From Nostoc linckia z4 (GTDB lineage: Bacteria; Cyanobacteriota; Cyanobacteriia; Cyanobacteriales; Nostocaceae), in NCBI RefSeq assembly GCF_002608075.1, contig NZ_LAHA01000055.1, forward strand, positions 1-49,058: a DNA stretch of 49,058 bases, written 5' to 3'. The notes under the pieces were generated by a model, which saw only the letters and a list, made by a program, of their open reading frames with translations, was not told where the DNA came from and searched no databases. Positions 43,253 to 49,058 of the stretch are shown here, one piece after another. Numbering within the stretch: the first letter of the stretch is position 1; each line of letters opens with the position of its first letter. Position numbers and translations under genes: made by a program.

Positions 43253-44137
43253 CTATTGCTTAGGCCGTTGTTCAGAAACTGATGAGCTTCCCCCTTGTTG
43301 TAGAGCTGATTGAATACGAGGTAATTCTAGGAATTTTTTCGTATCAGATAGTAAGCGATCGCCCCAGAGATTTTCTTTGAGAAAATTCAAACTACCATAG
43401 CGCGGATCGATGCGGAGTGCGGCTTCTCCGAGGCTGAGTCCTTGTTGGCTATCGCCTTTGGTATAGAGTGCCACTCCCAAAGCTAGTAGAGGTTCTGCGG
43501 CTTGTTTATCAAGCTTGACAGCCGATTGCCATTGCTTAATGGCTCCTGAAATATCACCTTGTTCGTAGTTGATTAAACCTATATTGTTAATAGCCGGCCA
43601 GAATTTTTTATCCTGAGTCACAGCTTGATTGTACTGAGCAATGGCATCTGGAAATCGACCCAACAAAAAGTAAGCATTACCCAAATTAAACAATCCTTCT
43701 GGGTCATTAGGTTTTAACTTCAAACCGTCTTGGTAATTAACAACAGCTTCCTGGTACTTTTGCTGTTGAAAATTAGCCGATCCTATAGCAAAGAGAATAT
43801 CAGCATTTTTGGGATTGAGAGATTGAGCTTTTTTTAAGGTGGCGATCGCTCCGTCAAACTCTTTAGTTTGTAACTGCAATCCACCCAAGAGTAACAATAC
43901 TTTATCGTTATTCGGAGCTAATTGAGCAGCCAGCCGCGCTCGTGGCAAAGCTAAATCAACCTGTTGAAACTGAGCTAACTGAGCCGCTTCCTGCGCCAAA
44001 GTCAACCCCTGCTTTTCTAGCTTTGCTGCATCTAGTTGCAGTGTATGGGGTATTAATGCCTGCCCGTTAGCGGCTTTTGGTACACTCCACAAACTACAGA
44101 CAACCACAAGAAAAATCAAATAAAAATGTTTAGGCAC
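43253..44137 (-). CDS. Secreted tetratricopeptide-repeat protein
   Basis: A 294-residue protein with signal peptide FYLIFLVVVCSLWSVPKAANGQA (residues 5-27, in two halves), so probably periplasmic or at the envelope. About six TPR units follow: GLTLAQEAAQLAQFQQVD, APNNDKVLLLLGGLQLQ, NPKNADILFAIGSANFQ, KPNDPEGLFNLGNAYFLLGR, AINNIGLINYEQGDISGAI and AEPLLALGVALYTKGD. TPRs form a scaffold for protein contacts; no catalytic domain is present. The start is GTG 44137, chosen because the signal peptide begins there and no in-frame ATG gives one. Its stop codon lies at the border of a repeat array. Confidence 0.87.
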   Translation of the reverse strand: MPKHFYLIFLVVVCSLWSVPKAANGQALIPHTLQLDAAKLEKQGLTLAQEAAQLAQFQQVDLALPRARLAAQLAPNNDKVLLLLGGLQLQTKEFDGAIATLKKAQSLNPKNADILFAIGSANFQQQKYQEAVVNYQDGLKLKPNDPEGLFNLGNAYFLLGRFPDAIAQYNQAVTQDKKFWPAINNIGLINYEQGDISGAIKQWQSAVKLDKQAAEPLLALGVALYTKGDSQQGLSLGEAALRIDPRYGSLNFLKENLWGDRLLSDTKKFLELPRIQSALQQGGSSSVSEQRPKQ

Positions 44138-44526
44138 ACTACCGCCTCTAAGCCACTAATCAAAGAATCTTTCAGCTAGCTTAAACCATCTCCGCTGTAG
44201 ACGGCAGTAAAATCTTGGATTGGGCATGGGGCAAGCAGGAAGTGTGGGAGGTGTGGGAGGTGTGGGAGGATGGGGAAGAAATCTTTCCCCCCACACTCCC
44301 CACACTCCCCACACTCCCCACACTCCCCACACTACCCACACTACCCACACTCCCCACACTCCCCATTACAAAAACTGATGACTTTGGTCATACACCAGGG
44401 TGGAATTACTTGTGACTTTAGTCCTACATCAGTTTGGACGTTTTGATCGATAATTGTTATGTATGAATTTATACGAGGAGGTAAAAACTATACATTTTAC
44501 AGCGGATTTAAATTTAAGGAGTCAAT
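44138..44526. repeat. Gene-free stretch with second GGTGTGGGA array
   Basis: The repeat composite occupies 44238-44365. Beyond it, 44380-44526 is normal sequence and should contain the promoter of the repeat-protein gene. A very strong GAGGAGGT (44475-44482) stands without a nearby start codon. AAGGAG at 44515-44520 is the real ribosome-binding site of the next gene. Confidence 0.65.
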
Positions 44527-45135
44527 ATGATGTTGAAACAAAACTGTGCGTCTATAGTCTTAGCGGCAGCGGCGATCGCTTTTCCTACTCTGTTGAGTGC
44601 GCCTGCAAATGCTCAAACTGAAGTTTACGTCATTGGTGAGAGCGATCGCGATTGGAATCGCGATGGCAGACCCAATTCTGTAGAAGTCAGAACGATTCCA
44701 AATCGGGGTTGGAACGGCGACGGTAGACCTAATTCCAGAGAAGTGAGAAATCGCTCTAACTGGGACAATTGGAACGGCGACGGTAGACCTAATTCCAGAG
44801 AAGTGAGAAATCGCTCTAACTGGGACAATTGGAATCGCGACGACAGACCGAATCCCAGAGAAGTGAGAAATCGCTCCAACTGGGACAATTGGAATCGCGA
44901 CGACAGACCTTATGTTAGAGTGGTCAGACTCGGTAATGGCGACATTAGATATCCTAATGGCCAAATTATTCCTGCTAGAAGCATAGCCAGACTACGTAAT
45001 CAAGGTTACTTTAGACTTCCCAATGGGGATATTCTACTTCCCAGCCAGGAAATTGTTCCTGCTGGAAGATTAGTAAGAGTGCGTGATGGTTATTTCAGAC
45101 TTCCTGATGGACTAATACTGCAAATTAACCTTTAA
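44527..45135 (+). CDS. Secreted repeat protein with EF-hand-like NGDGRPNSRE motifs
   Basis: A 202-residue protein of no family I recognise. Residues 1-29 form a signal peptide ending APANAQ. Residues 42-132 hold five 20-residue repeats, each with a 12-residue unit: DWNRDGRPNSVE (42-53), GWNGDGRPNSRE (61-72), NWNGDGRPNSRE (81-92) and two NWNRDDRP variants. Positions 1, 3, 5, 6 and 12 follow the Ca2+-binding EF-hand loop pattern (D/N-x-N-x-D-G...E), best in the first. The repeats are encoded by 60-bp tandem DNA copies. Residues ~138-200 hold three GxIxPxxxIxR / YFRLPNGDILLP units. Start ATG 44527 with AAGGAG six bases upstream. An exporter operon follows 101 bases downstream. Calcium binding is an inference. 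Confidence 0.75.
   Translation: MMLKQNCASIVLAAAAIAFPTLLSAPANAQTEVYVIGESDRDWNRDGRPNSVEVRTIPNRGWNGDGRPNSREVRNRSNWDNWNGDGRPNSREVRNRSNWDNWNRDDRPNPREVRNRSNWDNWNRDDRPYVRVVRLGNGDIRYPNGQIIPARSIARLRNQGYFRLPNGDILLPSQEIVPAGRLVRVRDGYFRLPDGLILQINL
44707..44910. repeat. 60-bp tandem repeats in coding sequence
   Basis: Nearly identical 60-bp copies begin at 44707, 44767 and 44827, with a part copy at 44887. The first two differ at almost no base, which points to recent duplication; the later ones differ by a few bases (GGCGACGGTAGA to CGCGACGACAGA). Confidence 0.9.
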
Positions 45136-45236
45136 AACACTAAAAACTCAAAATAATTGTCAGTATGGAGCTACCAGGCTATAGTTTTAGCCGTGAAGAA
45201 CAGCTCGGTAGCCGTTCCTTCTAGACTTAAACAAAT

Positions 45237-46817
45237 ATGCAATTTAATACACAAGACTCTGTAGATTCACCAGTTGTGGTTCCAGAGGTCAAGAAAAAAA
45301 AGGGCAACAAAAATTGGCTTTCTTGGTTACTCGTTTTTGCTTTGTTTGGTGGTATCGGTTACGGAGTTTATTACCAAGTAGCCGTTGCTCCACGTCAAGA
45401 AGCCAGACGCCGCGTCTTAACAAGACCTGTACAAAGGCAAAATTTAGTAATCAAAGTATCGGCAAACGGAGAGGTCAAGCCTGAGCGGTCAATTAACCTC
45501 AGCCCGAAAAATTCAGGCGTACTTAAAACACTATTGGTGAAGGAAGGAGATATCGTCAAACAAGGGCAGATTTTGGCTTACATGGATGACTCTAATCTGC
45601 GGGGACAACTCACTTCTGCTCAGGGGCAATTGGCACAAGCCCAAGCGAATCTGCAAAAAGCACAGGCAGGCAATCGCCCCCAAGATATTGCTCAAGCACA
45701 GGCACAACTCGATGAAGCCGAGGCGAATCTGCAAAAGGTAGTAGTAGGTAATCGCTCTCAAGATATTGGCCAAGCACAAGCACGTTTACAAAGCGCTCAA
45801 GCAAACTTGACCAGAGCAGAAGATGATTTCCAGCGCAATCAACAACTTTACAATGCACGGGCTATTTCTCTTCAAAGTTTAAATCAAATCCGTGCGGACA
45901 AGGATAGTGCCCAAGCTGCTGTTAATGAAGCACAGCAGGCACTAGCTCTGCAAAAAGCTGGGTCGCGTCCAGAAGATATCGAACAAGCACGAGCTGTGGT
46001 CAACCAAAGACGACAAGCTTTGGCACTCCTCAAAGCCGGAACCCGCCAAGAAGATATAGACGCAGCTCGCGCCCAGGTAACATCTGCTCGCGGTTCGCTG
46101 CAAAACATCCAAGCCGAAATCAATGACACCATCATTCGCGCTCCTTTTGATGGCGTGGTGACGAAGAAGTATGCTGACCCTGGGGCTTTCGTAACTCCCA
46201 CGACTGCCAGTAGTGAGATATCTTCTGCTACTTCTTCTTCAATTTTGGCTCTGGCTTCCACCAATGAAGTCGTCGCCAATTTAGCCGAAACCAATATTTC
46301 TAAAATTAGCGTTGGTCAGAAAGTTACTATTCAAGCAGATGCCTACCCAGGAAAAATCTTTGAAGGGAAAGTTAGGCAAATTGCCGCCCAATCTGTAGTG
46401 GAACAAAACGTTACCAGTTTTGAAGTCAGGGTGTCTCTTTCAGACCCTGAAAGAGTACTACGGTCTGGGATGAATGTAGAAGCAGATTTTCAAGTCGGTG
46501 AAGTGAAAAATGCCCTAGTAGTGCCAACAGCCTCAGTAGTCCGTCAAGAAAACGCTACAGGTGTGTATATACCAGGAAACAACGGCAGACCCGTGTTCAC
46601 TCCCATTGAAACGGGGGTGACTGCCAATAACTTTACTGAAGTTAAGTCTGGATTGACAGGAAATGAAAGGGTATTGCTGAGTTTCCCACCAGGAGCGCGT
46701 CCCCAATCTACACCAAGAGGTGGAGTTTTTCCAGGCCTTGGTGGTGGTGGTGGTGGTGGCGGTGGCGGTGGCGGTGGCGGCGGCAGAGGAGGCCGTTCGG
46801 GCGGCGGTTCTCCCTAA
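45237..46817 (+). CDS. Periplasmic adaptor (HlyD/MacA-like membrane fusion protein)
   Basis: A 526-residue adaptor of a tripartite exporter. One membrane anchor (~26-48, WLSWLLVFALFGGIGYGVYY) is followed by a lipoyl half (SANGEVKPERSINLSPKNSG), a long coiled-coil hairpin (~115-290) with four AGNRPQDIAQAQA-type repeats, the second lipoyl half (IIRAPFDGVVTKKYADPGAFV), and beta-barrel and membrane-proximal domains (ISVGQKVTIQADAYPGK, GMNVEADFQVGEV). The last ~25 residues are nearly all Gly (a GGTGGC-rich tract, 46740-46790) and end RGGRSGGGSP. Such a tail is unusual for MacA. It is the first of three co-directional genes, with the permease 22 bases downstream. ATG at 45237. Confidence 0.92.
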   Translation: MQFNTQDSVDSPVVVPEVKKKKGNKNWLSWLLVFALFGGIGYGVYYQVAVAPRQEARRRVLTRPVQRQNLVIKVSANGEVKPERSINLSPKNSGVLKTLLVKEGDIVKQGQILAYMDDSNLRGQLTSAQGQLAQAQANLQKAQAGNRPQDIAQAQAQLDEAEANLQKVVVGNRSQDIGQAQARLQSAQANLTRAEDDFQRNQQLYNARAISLQSLNQIRADKDSAQAAVNEAQQALALQKAGSRPEDIEQARAVVNQRRQALALLKAGTRQEDIDAARAQVTSARGSLQNIQAEINDTIIRAPFDGVVTKKYADPGAFVTPTTASSEISSATSSSILALASTNEVVANLAETNISKISVGQKVTIQADAYPGKIFEGKVRQIAAQSVVEQNVTSFEVRVSLSDPERVLRSGMNVEADFQVGEVKNALVVPTASVVRQENATGVYIPGNNGRPVFTPIETGVTANNFTEVKSGLTGNERVLLSFPPGARPQSTPRGGVFPGLGGGGGGGGGGGGGGGRGGRSGGGSP

Positions 46818-46839
46818 AATGAGTTTGAAATAGAACCTT

Positions 46840-48120
46840 ATGTTTAAGATATTTAAGGATTTTTACAAAGCTAAAAATACTCGTACAGTGCCGCTGTCAG
46901 AAATATTGTCGATGGCAGTGGAAACACTATGGAGTAATAAATTACGCACAGGATTAACGATGTTGGGCGTAATTATTGGCATTTCTTCAGTGATTGCGAT
47001 TACCTCTGTTGGTCAAGGCGTACAAAAGGGAGTCGAACAACAGATTCAAGCTTTGGGTACAGATGTGCTGCAAATTTTGGCTGGTGCAGCTAGAAGCGGG
47101 AATGTCCGTCAAGGAATAGGTTCTAGCAGCACCTTGACTTGGGAAGATGCCCAAGCGATCGCCACAGATGCACCATCAGTTCAACTTGTTTCTGCGTACC
47201 TGCAACGAAGTGCCCAAGTTGTCTATACAGGACAGAACACCTCAACAACAATTTATGGTACAGATTTAAACTATCCAGAAGTGAGAAATACTCACCCCCA
47301 GCAAGGGAGATATTTTACTCAAGCAGAACTTAATGGCGCTGTCCAAGTTGCCGTTCTAGGCCCTACAGTGCAACGCACACTTTTTGGACAAAGTAGCAAC
47401 GTTATTGGCCAGAGAATTCGCATTCAGGGAGAAGCTTATGAAGTCATTGGGGTGATGGAACCAAAAGGTTCTCAAGGGCCGATGGATCGAGATGACCAAA
47501 TTTTTATTCCTCTAACTAGTATGTCGGCAAGACTAGTTGGTAATAACGCTTTAGTGGGGGTTTCTGTAACCGGAATTTTAGTTAAATCAGCCAATCAAGA
47601 AGATTTAGAAGCAGCTCAGTTTCAAGTCACCAATTTATTACGTCTGCGGCATAATATTTATCCGCCCCAAGCTGATGATTTTCGACTGACTAACCAAGCT
47701 GATATTGTTAGTACCTTCACCAATGTTGTGGGTTTATTTACAGTGATGGTAGTGGCGATCGCTGGCATTTCTTTAGTAGTTGGCGGCATTGGTATTGCCA
47801 ACATCATGTTAGTTTCTGTGGTGGAACGCACGCGAGAAATCGGCATTCGCAAAGCCGTAGGTGCCACCAGATCAGCAATCCTCAATCAATTTTTAGCAGA
47901 AGCGATCGTTATTTCCATTGCAGGCGGATGCATTGGTATGGTTGGTGGTATCATAATTGCTTATGCAGCAGCAAATATTTTTAAATTTCCATTTGTAATT
48001 TCTGTATTATCAATTATTGCTGGATTTGGGCTATCGATAACCGTTGGCTTAATCGCTGGAGTTATTCCCGCACGCAACGCTTCAAAATTAGATCCAATTA
48101 TCGCTTTACGTAGTGACTAA
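46840..48120 (+). CDS. MacB-like ABC exporter permease (FtsX family)
   Basis: A 426-residue permease without a fused ATPase. The N-terminal membrane helix (TMLGVIIGISSVIAITSVGQG, in two parts, ~37-60) is followed by the periplasmic MacB core (about 65-290), with ALGTDVLQILAGA, YGTDLNYPEVRN, GRYFTQAEL and GQRIRIQGEAYEVIGVM. The FtsX domain then has three helices and the hallmark VVERTREIGIRKAVGATRSAIL coupling segment (in two parts) and AGVIPARNASKLDPIIALR at the end. MacB-type systems push substrates from the periplasm outward rather than crossing the inner membrane. Heterocystous cyanobacteria use similar DevBCA systems for heterocyst glycolipids; the order adaptor-permease-ATPase is the same here, but the substrate is unknown. 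ATG at 46840. Confidence 0.92.
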   Translation: MFKIFKDFYKAKNTRTVPLSEILSMAVETLWSNKLRTGLTMLGVIIGISSVIAITSVGQGVQKGVEQQIQALGTDVLQILAGAARSGNVRQGIGSSSTLTWEDAQAIATDAPSVQLVSAYLQRSAQVVYTGQNTSTTIYGTDLNYPEVRNTHPQQGRYFTQAELNGAVQVAVLGPTVQRTLFGQSSNVIGQRIRIQGEAYEVIGVMEPKGSQGPMDRDDQIFIPLTSMSARLVGNNALVGVSVTGILVKSANQEDLEAAQFQVTNLLRLRHNIYPPQADDFRLTNQADIVSTFTNVVGLFTVMVVAIAGISLVVGGIGIANIMLVSVVERTREIGIRKAVGATRSAILNQFLAEAIVISIAGGCIGMVGGIIIAYAAANIFKFPFVISVLSIIAGFGLSITVGLIAGVIPARNASKLDPIIALRSD

Positions 48121-48278
48121 TAGTATTTTGGATTTTAGATTTTAGATTTTGGATTGTCAAACAGTAATTACAAAGCATTGCTAAATAAACTGGGATTCCA
48201 ATTTATTTTTTGTAAGTACAAGTTTATTTGTGAAAAATTAGCAATCAACAACTAACTATTTATTAATGAAAAATTAAT

Positions 48279-48950
48279 ATGCCAACGATGATTTGGATGG
48301 AATCCATTACTAAGACATACCATTTGGGAGAAATCAGCGTTCCCATACTCAAAGGTATTCAACTTTCTATTGAAGAAGGAGAATATGTCTCGATTATGGG
48401 TGCATCAGGTTCTGGTAAATCCACACTCATGAATATTTTGGGGTGTCTGGATAGACCCACAACAGGACACTATATTTTTGAAGGTAGAAACTTGACAACT
48501 TTTGATGATGATGAATTAGCTTATATCCGCAATCAAAGGATAGGTTTTGTTTTTCAACAATTCAATTTATTAGCACGGGCTACAGCATTAGAAAATGTGA
48601 TGTTGCCAATGGTTTATGCTAACTTACCCAAACAAAAACGCCGCGAAAGGGCATTGGAAGCCTTAGAAAAGGTAGGACTAGGAGAACGCATTTCAAACCG
48701 TCCTAGTCAACTTTCTGGCGGACAACAACAACGGGTAGCTATTGCTCGCGCTTTAGTCAACCGACCCGCATTAGTTTTGGCAGATGAACCAACAGGAGCT
48801 TTGGATACTGAAACTTCCTATGAAGTGATGAATTTATTGACAGAACTAAATCAGCAAGGCATCACAATTGTAATTGTCACTCATGAACCAGATATCGCAG
48901 CTCAAACTAAAAGAGTTATTCGAGTTCAAGATGGTTTGATTGTAGGTTAG
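48279..48950 (+). CDS. ABC transporter ATP-binding protein (MacB/LolD type)
   Basis: A 223-residue ATPase subunit. Walker A GASGSGKST is at 41-49, the Q-loop in VFQQFNLL (91-98), the signature LSGGQQQR at 145-152, Walker B VLADEPTGALD at 166-176, and the switch His in IVTHEPD. Wording and length match the LolD/MacB-N subfamily that drives FtsX-type permeases. It lies 158 bases after the permease gene; the gap contains TTTTAGA heptamer repeats (48126-48155) but no clear terminator, so cotranscription is likely. ATG at 48279. Together with the two genes upstream it makes a complete exporter, apart from an outer-membrane channel encoded elsewhere. Confidence 0.94.
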   Translation: MPTMIWMESITKTYHLGEISVPILKGIQLSIEEGEYVSIMGASGSGKSTLMNILGCLDRPTTGHYIFEGRNLTTFDDDELAYIRNQRIGFVFQQFNLLARATALENVMLPMVYANLPKQKRRERALEALEKVGLGERISNRPSQLSGGQQQRVAIARALVNRPALVLADEPTGALDTETSYEVMNLLTELNQQGITIVIVTHEPDIAAQTKRVIRVQDGLIVG

Positions 48951-48955
48951 GGAAT

Positions 48956-49058
48956 GGGGCATTGGGCATGGGGCATGGGGCATGGGGCATGGGGCATGGG
49001 GCATGGAGACAAGGGGGACAAGGGGGACAAGGGGGACAAGGTAGCAATTTTTCTCCCC
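48956..49058. repeat. GGGCATGG / GGGGGACAA composite array at right edge
   Basis: The same succession of units as at 17400-17490: GGGCATGG units, GAGACAAGGGGGACAAGG, and GGTAGCAATTTTTCTCCCC. It runs off the window. Confidence 0.8.

Noticed and set aside
43006..43313. Several open frames on both strands
   Set aside because: All are translations of the GGTGTGGGA/CACACTCCC arrays.
44560..44964. Long minus-strand frame opposite the repeat protein
   Set aside because: A mirror of the 60-bp tandem repeats; the plus frame has a signal peptide and a ribosome-binding site.

Overview
The window comes from a cyanobacterium, most likely a filamentous, heterocyst-forming type (Nostocales). The pointers are many GCGATCGC (HIP1) palindromes, intergenic heptanucleotide tandem repeats, a small high-light-inducible (HLIP/SCP) protein, a group 1 sigma factor of the cyanobacterial SigA type, cyanobacterium-typical families (DUF1822, DUF928, CHASE2/CHAT, ABA4-like) and a phytochrome-like GAF domain. 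Genus and species cannot be told from the sequence alone.

Layout. 0-5 kb: three co-directional genes for a catalase-fold protein, a GMC flavoprotein oxidoreductase and a patatin-like lipid hydrolase, a possible lipid or oxylipin oxidation set. 5-11.3 kb: two CPA1-type Na+/H+ antiporters on opposite strands, with a DUF389 membrane-protein gene broken by a one-base frameshift and a membrane-anchored coiled-coil protein between them. 11.4-16.1 kb: a minus-strand DUF1822 / CHAT-CHASE2 / DUF928 group; its last gene sits between two ~150-bp inverted repeats. 16.3-21 kb: a CobW/COG0523 metallochaperone GTPase with a FUR-family-like box upstream, an ABA4-like membrane protein and an animal-type transketolase. 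21.2-28.5 kb (minus strand): tRNA-Lys(CUU), a multidomain sensor 'kinase' that lacks the phospho-accepting histidine, a small membrane protein, a GH10-like lipoprotein or secreted hydrolase, glycolate oxidase GlcD and a nucleotidyltransferase. 28.6-37.4 kb: a Uma2-type protein, MiaA, GyrB, a fasciclin lipoprotein, a 1.55-kb gene-free stretch, then SigA and an HLIP. 38-42 kb: an LCM-type methyltransferase, a GNAT acetyltransferase and a GyrA-type topoisomerase subunit. 42.5-49 kb: a CheY-like receiver, a TPR protein, a secreted repeat protein with EF-hand-like motifs, and a three-gene MacAB-like exporter (adaptor, permease, ATPase).

The intergenic DNA is very rich in repeats. I see at least three MITE-like families with terminal inverted repeats (GGGACTTCC type, five copies; ATAAGTAGCTCAA type, two copies; AGACCTCTTGCA type, four copies). 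There are also C/T-rich low-complexity arrays and several tandem arrays. Some of these repeats have invaded coding sequence in frame (miaA, gyrA twice). Others begin on the base next to a stop codon (gyrB, ABA4-like).

How the genes may work together: gyrB, gyrA, sigA, miaA and tRNA-Lys are housekeeping genes. The first three genes, the CHAT-CHASE2 group and the secreted-repeat/exporter group are the places where a little-described system may lie. All functional statements rest on reading motifs by eye; no database search was run.
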